Shown here: piece by piece, positions 20,590-33,349 of the stretch
How the letters are laid out: each line of letters starts with the position of its first letter
How positions within the stretch are numbered: position 1 is the first letter of the stretch
Program-made: the position numbers and the translations under genes
Notes under the pieces: generated by a model
What the model was told of the DNA's origin: nothing
The model's input: the letters and a program-made list of their open reading frames with translations, nothing else
Databases searched by the model: none
Assembly: GCF_030247195.1 (NCBI RefSeq)
Contig: NC_080672.1
Location: forward strand, 311,000,627 to 311,064,626
Reading direction: 5' to 3'
Source: Topomyia yanbarensis
Taxonomy: Eukaryota > Arthropoda > Insecta > Diptera > Culicidae
Length of the DNA stretch: 64,000 nucleotides

Positions 20590-22345
20590 CAGGACTCTCT
20601 GAATGGAAAAAAAATCTACTAATAAATTCATGAACAAAAAATCACAATTTCGTGAACTGAACGATTTACGAAAATCGTGACCAAGTTCCTGAAATTATGG
20701 AAAGTGAACCGCGTATTCATGAAACTAAGTGTGTTTTCAAAAAACTAGTTCGCGCGAAAATGTACATGGGGTTACATTGCAATTTTTAGTTGGGTTACAG
20801 TGGTTGTTCCCTGGACATGTTTAGTTTTTGTTATGATTCTTGTTCATACTTTGGGAATACACTGGTTTGTAGTACATCAATTAAAACGATGTTCATGATT
20901 TCAAGAGCTTAGTCGTGGTTTTCGTAATTTCCCATCACGTTACTGTGATATTTTATTCATGAGTTTACTATCGCATTTTTCTGGCAGAGTAGCACGATTT
21001 ATGTTCATGATTTCAAGGCTTTCGTCACGATATTCGTAATTTATATTCACGTTATCGTGATATTTTATTCTCGAGCTTCGTGTTGGATTTTTCTTGCAGA
21101 GTAGTGTGAATAATGTTCATAATATCAGGATCTCAGTCACGATTTTCGTGATTTCTATTCACGATATCGTGATATTTTAGACACAAGCAGAGCGATTTGT
21201 GTTCATGATTTCAGGATCATGGTCACGATTTTAGATATTACAGTCACGAGTATTAGAATTTATGTTTATGATTTCAGGGTCTTACTCACGATTTTCGTAA
21301 TTTATATACACGTTATCGTGATATTTTATTCTTGATCTCACTTTCGAATTGGTTAATGTGACTCATGTTCATGTGTAATTATTATCGGTTTTTATGCTCG
21401 AAGTAACGTGACAATATTCATTAAAGCGTAACTGATTCGTGGTATCTTGTTTTGTGAACTACATCACGAACACGATTTGTGGATCTATACTATATTTTTG
21501 GTGCACAGTTCTCGTTTTCTGTTCACACACCACATTGAACCTCATCAACCGATGTTCGCAGTCCTCATAGCTTTCTTATATCTTCTGCTCGCATCTATTA
21601 CTAGTCGCTAGAAGTAGGACATAAGTATGACATTTTATAAAAAAAACTCAAATTTGAAAATGATTACGGAGTCTTCTAAATATACATATTCTAAATATGC
21701 ATAATATTTTCTGATTTTGTGAACTATTTCTACTAGGAATCATGAACCAGTTCACGAACATAGGAATGATATATTCTGGTTTCGTGAACAGGCACCCATT
21801 GTCAGCTGTGATTATTATACTAGGAATGATGAATCAGTTCACACTTCCATTAATAAGATCTCATTATTTTGTGAAGTATTTCGCGACACAACTGGTCAGT
21901 CGCTAGGAATTACGAATCAGTTCACATATACATGAATAATTTTTTTTCGATTTTGTGACATATTGCCCGAGCTCGAATGTTAAGTCGTGATTATTATACT
22001 AGGAATCATGAACTAGTTCGCGAATATATGAAAATTATTCCATGGTTTTGTGAACTATTTCATGAGCGTGAATGTGAATGTGAGTTGTGACTAATACGCT
22101 AGAAATCATGAATCAGTTTACGTATACATGAATAACATTTAATGATTTTGTGAACTATTTCACGAGAACGGACATTAAGTCGTTACTAATAAATAAGAAA
22201 TCATAAACTAGTTCACGATTTTTGAAAGGATTCATGAATAAAATTTCGGGTTTCGTGAAATAGTTCACGAGAAAATGTTTTGATTCTATGAACTACTTCG
22301 CAATCACGAAAACCAGATCATGTTAAAGATGTCGCAAATCATGAA
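20590..22345. repeat. TTCACGA-rich element with two different ~105-110-bp tandem arrays
   Basis: First array, about 20888-21370: about five degenerate units starting TGTTCATGATTTCA, with GTCACGATTTTCGTAATTT and CACGTTATCGTGATATTTTA. Second array, about 21660-22260: about five units with CTAGGAATCATGAACCAGTT, CACGAATATATGAATAA and GATTTTGTGAACTATTTC. AATAAATTCATGA near 20621 recurs inverted near 22340, hinting at one element with inverted ends. No coding potential. Confidence 0.65.
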
Positions 22346-22544
22346 TTTATTCACGTCGCATAGTCGAGGTTTGAGTAATGTTCCAAAACAGTTGGGTTTC
22401 TCATCTTGCTCAGTTCAGAAGCTATAAATCGCTCCGCTGCTATAGCAGGCCAATTGATCAAATTTACCCGTGCGCTGCCGCTTTGTATATTTGCAAAAGC
22501 AAAAATTGATTCCTTCTACCTAGTGTGAGAAACGGGAACAAACA

Positions 22545-23536
22545 TTGAGTGATAATGCAAAGGATGTCCCGTTGCGGATAAACTGTTTTGCTGTTGATTT
22601 CTCGAAATGTCTGGTAAGACCATCGATTCGTGAAGTGGAGCAATTGTTGAAGGTGAACATGAAGCTCAACATAGCAGAAATTATCGGCGTGCAATTCCAT
22701 CATTTACGTCATGCGGTACTGATTACGTTCAAAAACATTAGCCAAGCAGAATCATTCGCCTCGCAGAACACCTTGAAACACGCCGTCGAATGTAATGACA
22801 TTTTATAAAACATCCCAACGTATATTGATAATCACAGTATTGAAATAAAGCTACATGACCTGGCACCACGTACTAGTTCCGCCGCTATCAAACAACTCAT
22901 GTCAAAATACGGAGAGGTAAAGAAGATACTTGGAGAATTTTTTCCCCAGGACTTGGCAACGGCGTTCGTGTAGTGAGAATGCAGCCGACAAAACCTATTC
23001 CCTCCTACTTGTCTATCTCAGCAAATTCCCTCAAGGTATTGTACATTCTCAACGAACACTAGTCACGTACCCAGGGCAGATTCCTACGTGCCAACATTAC
23101 GATCAGCCGCTACACCACGGAAAACCTTGCGCAGAGGCTACTAAGGAAATTCCCCCGGCGACGACCAAAGCCGGTATACAGTCGTCGTATGCTAAACCAC
23201 AATCGGTTGGTAAACCAACGACTGCGAACCGGGCAGTAACGAACACCACCTCAACAATGATCGGGCCCATTACCACTAAACCAACTGCCATTACCAACAT
23301 CGAAGTAACGATTACACCAAATGTCTCCAAACCAACACCACCAATAAAGAATCAAACATCGATGAAGAAGGATTTACAACAGCGACCCGGAAGTACAAGA
23401 TACAAACTTGGACATCCGACCATGAGCATCATGAACGCAGTACCGATGACGACACGGACATGAACGAAAACGCAAGAGAAGACGGACCGAATGATTCTCA
23501 ATGTGCGGCAGACAACATACCTGGATAACTCTAAAC
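22545..23536 (+). pseudogene. LINE-type ORF1 protein (RRM-RRM-CCHC), copy C, heavily broken
   Basis: Homologous to copies A and B but clearly a different subfamily. The start codon has become TTG (22545). The first RRM-like fold is open to a stop near 22806 (SIREVEQLLKVNMKLNIAEI, FHHLRHAVLITF). The second appears in shifted frames (KLHDLAPRTSSAAIKQLMSK; DTWRIFSPGLGNGVRVVRM; KPIPSYLSI). The knuckle reads CQHYDQPLHHGKPC: the second Cys is Tyr, so it could not bind zinc normally. A Thr/Pro/Lys-rich linker follows, then DEEGFTTATRKYKIQTWTSD, matching the GFTL...TSD block of A and B, then an acidic tail. Not functional. Confidence 0.75.
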
Positions 23537-24021
23537 ACTGTCTTGTTATTCGCACTTACTATATCCCTAAAACGTTTTCTACATACCTAATGAGTCCCCT
23601 GGTAGCCGGGCGCCCAGAGACTCTCAAAATCCACTATGGTGGAGAAAAATTTTTGGGTAAAAAACTATTTTTTCTGTACTAAGGAGAAAATTGTTTTAAA
23701 CCACTTTGCGCGTAAAGGGCACGAAACCTACAACTAAATTAGTTATTGGAGGCGTTTCGAGTTTCTCTCATCAGAATCCGACACTAACTTAATTAACGGA
23801 CTAAGCTAGCGCCGGATTGGCGCTAGCTCCAAAAAACGAAAACAAACCTTCTGAGCAAACCTCTAGTCCTACGTGATGTCCCGTAAGAAAAGAAATTCTG
23901 TTTAAGCTTATGAGAATTAATGAATCTCAAAATCTTGAATCGCGCGCGAACTCTAGCACATTTTTGAATCCCTATCTTTACGTAGTAGCAATTAGGGGTG
24001 ATCGCACAAGCTCAAGCTCAA
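23537..24021 (+). repeat. 3' flank of copy C ending in the SINE-like tail
   Basis: Probable 3' UTR of a retroposon. It contains a perfect 10-bp hairpin (AGCTAGCGCC / GGCGCTAGCT, 23804-23813 and 23819-23828). It ends (23984-24021) with AGTAGCAATTAGGGGTGATC followed by GCACAAGCTCAAGCTCAA, which matches the 3' tail of the SINE at 4713-4750. That this tail belongs to the same element as copy C is inference. Confidence 0.5.
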
Positions 24022-27000
24022 AAGATACTCAGAACTGTCCATTCTAGTCTATTCTATTTGTTTACATCCTTTTAAAATCATGAACAATTACTCCGTCAGT
24101 AAATCACAACCCAATAGAAACGACTCGTGGTTCATTCACATTTCGTCGAGAGTCGATTCTTTCGATCGATTCATGATTGAGTCGCTCATCTCTACTCGGA
24201 ATAAACTGTTACGAAGCTGAAGCAAAACAAAGTCTTGATACTATATTCATTAGCGCAACATGCCATTCTATTTCGATAGACTTCACCGACGAGTAATAGC
24301 GTACAGGACAATCGCAGGGCTGGTGCAATGATCCCACTTTCACTAAGAGCTTAGTCCATGGTCGGTGAAGATACGACGACTAGTTTATGTGACTAGCGTC
24401 TGACCTCTTGTACCCCCAGGTCAGGAAAAAGTGTGAAATGAGGGTTAAAGACAATTTGTTTTGTATCGGAAGCAAAGATTGCAACAGGATCATGAGTTAA
24501 AATCAGAAACATAGCTTGTTTTCAAATAGCTTGTAATTGATGTTCTATTAACTTATATTATGACATTAAATAGCATCCTACGTGCAGTACCACTTAATAT
24601 TGATGATCAACACACAGAGTTAAGTTTCCACTGATTCCTCCTCAAACTTGCAAACTTCGTCGCCATTTACTTCAGTGCTTTATACAACAAACACAAGAAG
24701 ATAGTAGACTTTCCAAAGGTGAAACCTTTCTCCGCCCTGCAGAAATCGCGAACCGATGCCTGGTGCTGATGGTGGTGAACTTTTGTTTCCTTTCGATGCG
24801 CTTTTGCGTGCGTTGCGCGATTACGGCAGCAGCCCATCACGGTGTGAGTACCTGTGGAGCCGTTGATTGCTTGATATTGGCCCGTGCCCGGCTTAGACTA
24901 CCCATCAAATGATGATGAGTGATGATGAGAACGGTTTTTGCTTGCAGTCATTCTTCCGGCCTGTATGTCCCCGTCGTCTGTCCCACCGACCGCCCGAGCG
25001 AGCGATCGTATAGGGTTGTTGTTACACCTGATGGACAGAAATTGTTCCCAGCATCAGCGAAAACATGGAAAACACTGGGGTTAATGTGGAATCGTAATCT
25101 AAATTATGAATCAAGGTGGGCGATAGTTTTCGCATCGTCCAACCCCCGACCGACCGACCAACCGACCGTCCGGCGAGTGAAAGCGTAATCAAATTAATTG
25201 AAATTAAGTTTTTATCGCCCCTAAGCGGTTCGGCTGGTTGCCCATCAGTCCATCCGGTGCGGGCGGCTCGCACCCGCCACTGCATTCCATTGTTGTGGGT
25301 CTAGCTTTTTATTTGGTGGGAACCGTGGTCGGTTTGGCGGGTAGTAGGTACTGTGCATAGGCAAAAGTTCCGACAGATCTTTGCTACCGTTTACACGAAA
25401 AAGGGGGCCCCATTTTCGGCTCATTTAGTAATTGTGTATGCTTTAGCTGTTCCGTTTTATCGGGGAAAATCGGTGCTGAAATAACCAGTCTGGCACTTTC
25501 AACGAATGCAGTCTCGCCCAATCGACTTTTCGGGGGAAGGGGCTCCCCCTGGTGATGGATTGTGCGAGCCTACGGGCTGTTTTCCTCCATTTTCGTAGGG
25601 CTTACTTACATTATATAATGAATAGGATTTATAAGTTGTCTTCTCTTTTATAACACTGACTAGTTCCCCATCCATAGATTTAACAATGGGTATCATATAA
25701 TATATTATTATAATTGCACTCAAACCATGAAGCGTTGGGTTTTTTTAGTTTTTTCTGCCGATGCAGCTGATATTAAAAATACGTAGTCGAACTTTTATAT
25801 GTTTCGTACGAAAAGTGATAAAGTGATTCTTGTTCAAAAATTCTTTCGTAAGAAAACACAAAAAAGGATTTTATCTACAATGTTACATAAAAAGACTGCT
25901 TTCGGCAGTTTTCGTTTTCCTCTTATATCTTGCAACGGGCTTTTCGGAGTTAAACCGTCCTTGCAAAAATTAGATGCAAAAATTAGATCAATTGAAAAAA
26001 TCGTAACTCTCGTAAAATAGTTTCAAAGTAATATTTAAAGAATATGTCTGATCACTTTAAATTTCTATTAAATCCATGACATTTCTGTCGGAAACAAATA
26101 TAGTTGCAAGCCACATACAAAAACAAGATTTTTTCAAACATTCTCATATCTCTTTGCAATATGTAAATTACCCGACTCAGTTCCACAACAATCCAAACTC
26201 AATGCCATGACGCAAAATCATGCACCAGAAAGACCAAACAAAGCCGGCTAGTAGATGCCAATTATCTTAAACCAAGCCAAACAGGCTCATTTCATGGCAG
26301 TCGCATAGTTGGTGGCGACCGTTACGCCATCGAATTGAGTGCACTATGCATGCGAAAGCGCGTTTAAATACTCTCAATTCAGACTAAATCGATTAGAAGC
26401 ACCTGACGCGGTGCAACCGCGCGCCGCCGTCCCGCCTGCAGCAGAAAGCGTGTTCAAAGGCGATAGTTTCCAATTCTCCCCCGTAGGGCAGACTGCCGTC
26501 ACCCACTTTGCGACTTTGTGTAACCATCATTCCGTTCCTCCGACAGCCCTTTCTCGAACCTAGTGCGTTTGTTTGTCAATTATCTTCGTATGCAAATCTG
26601 CAACAGGGCTCTTAGTTCTAACCCGATTCGAGCGTGTCAATATCGATGCTTTTTATGGTATTGATTAATCGTTCCCTTTGGCGGAAGACCGGCCGGGTGT
26701 TGATTATAGGCGGTACGTCTCAAAAGGAGTTGTTTTAAAGGCTTCGTCGCCGCCCATCGGCTGGCTTTGACGAGCAAAAGGTAACCTTCTATTTATTATC
26801 TTTGCTAGGGACAAACTGGTCATTCTAATAACAAAACGATTAGAACTTGATTTGAATATTCATTACCACACTCGGATGAATTATTGCCGTACATAGCCGG
26901 TGTCATTTAAAGGTGACATCGAGAGTAGAACAGAAGATTGGGTGTTCTCTGATCCAGAAAGGGGTTGTTAGTGCCTATTGAGAGACTCGATGTTGAAATA

Positions 27001-27400
27001 TATTCACTGAGAAATATATTCTGCTGTGGGACATTGTGTAGCGTTTTTTAGTATACTCGGTTAAGCTTTCTGCTACATTTATAACTGCTATTCTTTGTGT
27101 ATATATTTTAAATATTTTAGTGACAATATTACCTTTATGTATGGATCACCCTCCCGCAGGTTGATGGAATTGACGGTATTGTAAGCATCATCAAGCCACA
27201 ATAGATTCAATAGAGTTATCTAACTCGCTCTTTTTAGTTTCTATTTGCAGTTCTACTAGTAGAGGTTAATTAGTTCTCATGATTATATTACACCAATCAT
27301 TATGAATACTCAGGATTTGGTTTATATAAGAAGCCCGCATCAAGATATTGATTACAATACGCCTCGATAGTGGCGTATCGAGGAGGCCGGGAGGGCTGAT
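24022..27400. other. Long stretch without a recognisable gene; partly GC-rich
   Basis: 24700-25600 and 26270-26780 are clearly richer in GC and show no match to the repeats elsewhere in the window. 24960-25280 has CCGACCGACC-type strings that open frames on both strands. 26340-26560 has a 74-codon open frame without known motif. Possible unique regulatory DNA or non-coding exon of an unseen gene; not provable here. Confidence 0.35.
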
Positions 27401-27407
27401 TTGAGCC

Positions 27408-27900
27408 TTTTTACATTTCTTACAAAAGAAATGTATAGGATTCGCTCAAACTTTGAAAACTTTTTCCGAGGCCCGGGGGGCCGAGTTTCATATACCAATC
27501 GACTCAGCTCGACAAATTGAGACAATGTCTGTATGTGTGTGTATGTGTCTATGTATGTATGTACAAAATGTCATGTAATTGTCTCAGCAATGGCTGAACC
27601 GATCTTAATGAAACTAGTTTCAAATGAAAGGCCTAACGCTCCCATTTGACACTATTATTTTTGTTTTTCAATATGTTGTTCACTTTCTGAGATATGGGTA
27701 GTTTTGTCAAAACAGGGCTGGCTTGAAGCGAATAACTTTCGAACAAGGCAATTATATCGCACAAACTAAACGAAAAGCTTATGAAAATACCTTTCCAACA
27801 AGCTACAGATTGTCAAAATCCGTTCCCAAACGGCGGAGATATTAAACATTTTGTGTTTTTATTCCTCGCTTATCAATTTTCACCAACTGAAAATGAGATC
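27408..27900 (-). mobile_element. GGCCC repeat, type with ACATTTCTTACAAAAG ends (minus copy)
   Basis: Minus-strand relative of the 3' half of the 1046-4342 element: TTACATTTCTTACAAAAGAA, GGATTCGCTCAAACTTTG, CCGAGGCCCGGGGGGCC, ATCGACTCAGCTCGAC, a TG microsatellite (27530-27565) and CAGCAATGGCTGAACCGATC in that order. The far end is not sharply defined. Confidence 0.65.
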
Positions 27901-28445
27901 GTTACGTATTTCTTTACTGGTGTTTTAGGGGTAAAACTAAACCGATTTTGAACATCGGGGTATGAAAACACATCTACGTGATTCAAGGAATTCGATTATG
28001 AAAGCATTTTGTGAATTACCTATATAATAATTGAACTATTTCTCAAAAAGCAATATGTAAGTTCACTTCAAAAACAAAATAATGCGTTCATAGTGATTTT
28101 TTTTCTAGAGTTTATGTATTTATCCCTTGGATTAGGCGTTGCGTTCAATCGTGAAGTAAATATTGGATGGTATATAATTATACAGTTCATCAAGTAAATC
28201 ACCTAGTAATGAGATAAGACTTCTCATACAATTATACTCGTGGCATCACCGAAAGAAACTGTATTTTTGAATCCCAAAACTCTAGCAAAAATGTAGCTCT
28301 TTGCAAAATTTAGATCATATTGGTTATGGCGCAAAAATTACTACTTACATTATTTATAATAAGGATGTAAGGAATCAATATATCGCATAATATACCTATA
28401 AAAATAAGGTCTGGCATGGCCTCACATGCCCTCCCCATTTCTATC

Positions 28446-28447
28446 TC

Positions 28448-28493
<46 letters not shown>
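28446..28493 (+). repeat. (CT)n microsatellite
   Basis: Nearly uninterrupted CT dinucleotides for about 48 bp. Confidence 0.9.
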
Positions 28494-30089
28494 CATGTTG
28501 GTGACAACTTTCACGACTCACATCTATCTTGCTATTTCTCTATCCATTTCTAAGTTGTGTGATAAGATTCTCTGCTAATCTTTATAAATATTGAAGCTGA
28601 TTTCATGTGTGCGATGTAATTGTGAAGGTTTGAGAAAACAAAACTATTTTTTGTCTGTTACCCCATTATTTTCTTTGCATTTTAGTGTAAAAGAGACTCG
28701 CGGAAACAAGTTTAATAATACATCCTACATGTCAAATAAAATATTTGTAGTCCGAGAAAATTTGCAAAATATTTGCCTTATGGGAAAACTATAACTATTT
28801 TCAAGGTGATATTGGTATTTCGAAACGTTGCACTATGGGTAGACAGGTGACCATCGAAAACTACATCAACTCAAATTTAATTCAGTTCTATTCAAAGCTT
28901 GTATAAACACTATAATAAAGGAAATTCATGGTTATCTCAGAAAAATATCTGACTTGAATGGGAGGTGGGACATTCCACGTGCGATATTTCAACTCTTCGT
29001 ATCTCTATTGAATTTTGAATAAAACATATGCTCAAATATGTCATGTGAAAACTAAGAACACCTTTTTGTAATGTTATTATTGAAAATGCACATACATTAT
29101 ATTGGTATGAACTTTCATGAAAAATAACGGACCAAAGCCCAAAAATATCCACGAATTAGATCCGGGAAAAGAAGTCTCCCAAAGTCCCCACTCTCAATGG
29201 GGGATGCAAGTACAAGGTGTCTTCTAACTTATCGTCGTCCATATCTGCTCTATACTGAGTACACTTCAATTGAAGTTTCAATGGAAGTCACAATTAGTAG
29301 TGAGGCATTGGATAATTCAACACACGTTTCGTTCGAGTTTTCCATATTGTACAAGTAAATTAACGAGGATTACAATCAGAGTTTATGCATTGGACAGATA
29401 GTTGATCTGACTACATTTTTGCCATCCGGACAGTTTGAACCATTTCTTTTTCACAGTAATGGATTGTCCAGGGCTTATTTATCCATATTTCCTGAACGAG
29501 AATTCCGAACGAAACAATATGCAAACTATAAGGATGACTGGAAAGAGACTGCATTATAACCAACTGAATGCACACCTTTTATGCTATCGGCATAGCCTAG
29601 ACACTTCACACTATTTATTTTAGTTCAAATGAAAACTTTGAAATATCTACTTGTCTCTTTTATGAATCGCATTCTCCATCTTTTGCTCTATGTTCAAAGG
29701 GCTTTCGGGAGATTTTGTCTACTTTCCGAATCTGCAATAAGTTTTGATGTAGGCGTTCATTTGATAAAGTTATGACATATTTGTCGAATGAAGATTCGTC
29801 AAATCGTTGTAAACGTCACGAAAGAATGTGTCATGTGACCTTGTCTCACTTTACTGTATTCAATTGCGCGTTAAATTACTGGACCAGCAAATTCTATTCT
29901 GCACAATATTTTTCGGGAATATATGACCAAAAAGTAAACTTTGATTTCCAAAGCAAATTGAACGTTCCAGGTTTCTGATAACTAATTAAGGTCTATCAAT
30001 AATGTTGAAACACTAAATAATCACGACGCCGTCAAGTAAAGAAGCGTGAAAACGAAAAGCCTAAAACAAAAAAAGGATAGAAGCCCTAG
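28494..30089. other. No gene seen
   Basis: AT-rich DNA with short open frames that lack motifs. Nothing else supported. Confidence 0.4.
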
Positions 30090-30720
30090 AAATTTTGTTC
30101 ATCTGCGTTCATTTAATCTACTTTATTCGTTTCATCATTTGGATTCACTCTGATCAGTTTATTCATTTCGTGCATTTTAGTCATATCATTCATTTCACTT
30201 ATTTTATTCACTGTTTTCATTCAATGCATTCTATTCATTTTCCCAGTTCATACATTTTGTTTAAAATGAAGAACATTTTATTAACCTGACTATTTTTTCA
30301 GTTTTGTTCATTTCATCCAAATAATTCTTTTGACGCAATTTATTTTTTTTTAATGTATAACCTTACAACATCGATTAGTTCATCATTTCAATCAATACAT
30401 TTTCTTCTTTTTTATTCATTTTGTCAATTCACTTCATTTTGTTTATTTGGTTCGTTTGTTTCATTTATTCATTTAATTTATTTTTTATTCATTTTATTTT
30501 CTTTGTTCTGTCCATTCATTTTATTAATTTGAACCCTTAAATCAAATTGATTAATTTAATTCATTTGATTCATTTAATTCATTTTGTTCATATCTTTAAT
30601 TTTATTCATTTCAGGTTCAGTCATTCCATTTATTTATTTCATTCAATTTGTTAGTTTGAGTCAATTCATTCTATTAATTTTATACTTATTTCTAAATATA
30701 GTCTAAATTTTCATTAATTA
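30090..30720 (+). repeat. Low-complexity TTCATTTTATTCATT array
   Basis: Degenerate 5-6-bp repeats (TTCATT, TTTATTCA, TTTGTTCA) over some 600 bp. The open frame at 30095-30289 is a product of the repeat. Confidence 0.75.
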
Positions 30721-31254
30721 AGGTAATATAATTTGATTCGTGTATTTTATAATTTTGATTTTCTTCTCTAGGCACACTTATTTTAAACATTTAGTGTTAA
30801 TTTCAACCCGCTAGGAGAAACCATGTGAACAAAATGACAGCGCACGGCCAATCTGGCACCTAGCTGTTATGCCAAAAAAAGTTTTGGCGCATTGGAGGAT
30901 TAGGGCATACCTCTTGTACAAAAGGCTGATAACCCTCCAAATGTACCGCAATTGCGTCCAAATGAGGATTTCTGTGATAATTTGATGCAGAGTGTATATG
31001 CCAGTAATTTTTGACCTAAAACTAACAAACATGATAATCAAAATTAAGTAAGAAATTAAGAATATGCTAACATCAATTTTTTCGACTCCTTTACAAAAAG
31101 TTTCTGCAAATTGTCATAAAACTTCTCGAATGGACTCAATTTTTATACCACATTAAGTTAATAAGCTGACAAATGTTGTCATATAGAGATAACATTTAAT
31201 AAAAGGTTTTCTACAAAAATATTGCCTTTTGAATTTTGTCCAAATTTTATTCCG
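30721..31254. other. No gene seen
   Basis: AT-rich spacer. A 76-codon minus-strand frame (30811-31041) has no recognisable feature. Confidence 0.4.
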
Positions 31255-32335
31255 CATACGTTAGACAACACGTCTCATAGCGACATGACCGGGAACCCTA
31301 TCGATATAAGGGATCCCAATATCTGCCAGAGTTTTAACCGCACACCGAAAATTTGGTATCAGACTCACGGTTCGCGCGACCATTCAGGAACACACGCAAA
31401 TATGTTACAAAATCACATCAGTGTACAAACGTTAGAGCCCCTCGCGATTTTCCAAGCGACCTACGCCCACGAACTCGCAAACATGATTACACCCCGGTGA
31501 TAAGGTCTCAGCACTCATAAACATAAACTCAAGCGTCAACCTACAAACTCCTGCGCTCCTACCATCATGAGTCGATATCGTCCGGAAGTCTCTATACTCG
31601 GTACCAACAGTCTAGGTCCATACTAATTAATCAAAAAAAATTGAAAAATTAAGAAAAAATAACTCCCATATCCACGAGACAAAACGATCCATGGCGACAT
31701 GACCGGGAACTCTAAAGATATGGGGTAACTCACTCCCTGTCAGAATGTGATCCGTACACCGAAAACTAAATGAATGACGTTCCGCGAATATGTGAAAGCC
31801 ACGTCGTCATAGGAACGCTTAAGCCCTTCGTGATCATCCACGCACACCTATGCCCGCGATCGCGCATGCTTGATAACACTCCGGTAATAATGTGAACGGT
31901 TTAGTATATACGAAATTACAAACGCGCTCTCAAACACGAACCTGCAAACGCGCGAAATCATGAATCGGTCACGTCCGGAAATCTTTACTCTTCATTCTAG
32001 CAACTTGGGTCCATACATCCAGTTGGACCAATAAAAAAATAAAGCTCATATTCACTAGACCACACGTTCTACTGCGACATGACTGGGAACTCTAGTGATA
32101 TGGAAGAACCCACTTTCTTCTAGAATCTGAACCGTACACGAAAAAATAAGTATCAAATTCACGGTCCGCGCGCGATCATTCTAGAATACACGTGAATATG
32201 CGAAAGGCACACTGTTATAAAATAGAATGTATACACGCGAAGTTATATACACGTTAGCACACGCGACATACAAACGCACACGCGATCGAACACGTTAACG
32301 TACAAATGCTCCGGTCACCATCTACGCCTTCTCTC
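31255..32335 (+). repeat. ~380-415-bp tandem repeat, about 2.7 units
   Basis: The marker CGACATGACCGGGAAC recurs at about 31281, 31695 and (CGACATGACTGGG) 32075, i.e. 414 and 380 bp apart. Units also share TCACGGTCCGCGCG, CCCTTCGYGAT.ATCCACGCA and GAATCGGTCACGTCCGGAA. CG-rich words set it apart from the AT-rich surroundings. Dispersed partial units are at 54370-54680 and 60500-61330. Confidence 0.75.
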
Positions 32336-32715
32336 CCCTGTCCTTGATACAACTGCTTCTACACCGATTTTGGAAATAAGCCCCCCTCTCAATATCTTGA
32401 CCAAGCATAAGTCTCCGGTAAAAAAGTTTAAATTTGTATTCCGTATTCCTAGTTTTAAGATAGTTTCAAAACACCTGTGAAATTTTTCATAAATATTTGT
32501 TCCCGCTTTTGTGTACCAAACTATATTGTTAGTTTTAAGATAACTGTAAATATTTCCTAAAAACTATTACTATTGAATTCCTTGTTTTAAAATTTTTCAT
32601 AAAAAAAATCTTTTGCCCCCTCTCTTGTATATAGAATCTTATTTCTAGGCTTAAGATAGCTGTAAAATTTTTCTCTTTTACAAAAAAAATATTTCAGCAT
32701 TGTAACCTCCTAGTT
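32336..32715 (+). mobile_element. LINE 3' UTR fragment, same family as 6040-6335
   Basis: GATACAACTGCTTCTACACC, TTGACCAAGCATAAGTCTC and repeated TAGTTTTAAGATA units match the 3' UTR of the first LINE. No coding part is attached. Confidence 0.75.
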
Positions 32716-33345
32716 TTAAAATATCCAAAATGTAAAAACAAAAGAATTTGGCACCGCAAAGCTAACGCATTTGTGCCTATCAAATAAACGAAATGAAAAA
32801 AAAACGTACAAATGCTCGAGCCCTTCGCGATGATAAACGCTATCGCGAGTCCCCACGCCCGCACATACCTGAACCGTACAATGAATATCACATTCAGAAT
32901 CACGGACCGCTACAATTGTCCTAAAGCAGTGTTTTAGTGGGCGTGATTCTGACAGGGAGCCCTTCCGAGACCCTATCTCTACAGCTCCAGTAGGACAACT
33001 CTCGAAAAAAATGTTTGGACAGCCTATTTTTGCTAGCTGGATCAGCTAAATAATACCAGTCAGCTTATAAGATAATTGATTAATTGAAATAATCGTATTA
33101 GTTTAAAAGTATAGCAGAGAACTTGGTGGTTTTAGAATTTTGTTACTGTTAAATGTCCTTCAATAAATTATGTTTTAATAGGGAGGGTGTACAGCAAAAT
33201 CTTACATACGGCAACAGTAGAGTAAAATAAAACGTGAGTAGATGGTTGTGACAGATTAAAATTCGTTCGCGAATTCTATTTCAAGCTCTTTAAATTTGAT
33301 TTTTAATGTCGCAGAATTATTTTTTTTTTATTTTTTTTCTTCAGT
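32716..33345. other. No gene seen
   Basis: AT-rich DNA; a short CG-rich part (32815-32925) resembles the neighbouring tandem repeat. Confidence 0.4.
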
Positions 33346-33349
33346 GGCT

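Noticed and set aside
20888..22260. Repeat array checked as a CRISPR-like structure
   Set aside because: Eukaryotic context, degenerate units, no constant short repeats with unique spacers, no cas genes.
24919..25304. Frames rich in Arg/Pro/Ser repeats on both strands
   Set aside because: They arise from CCGACCGACC-type simple repeats.
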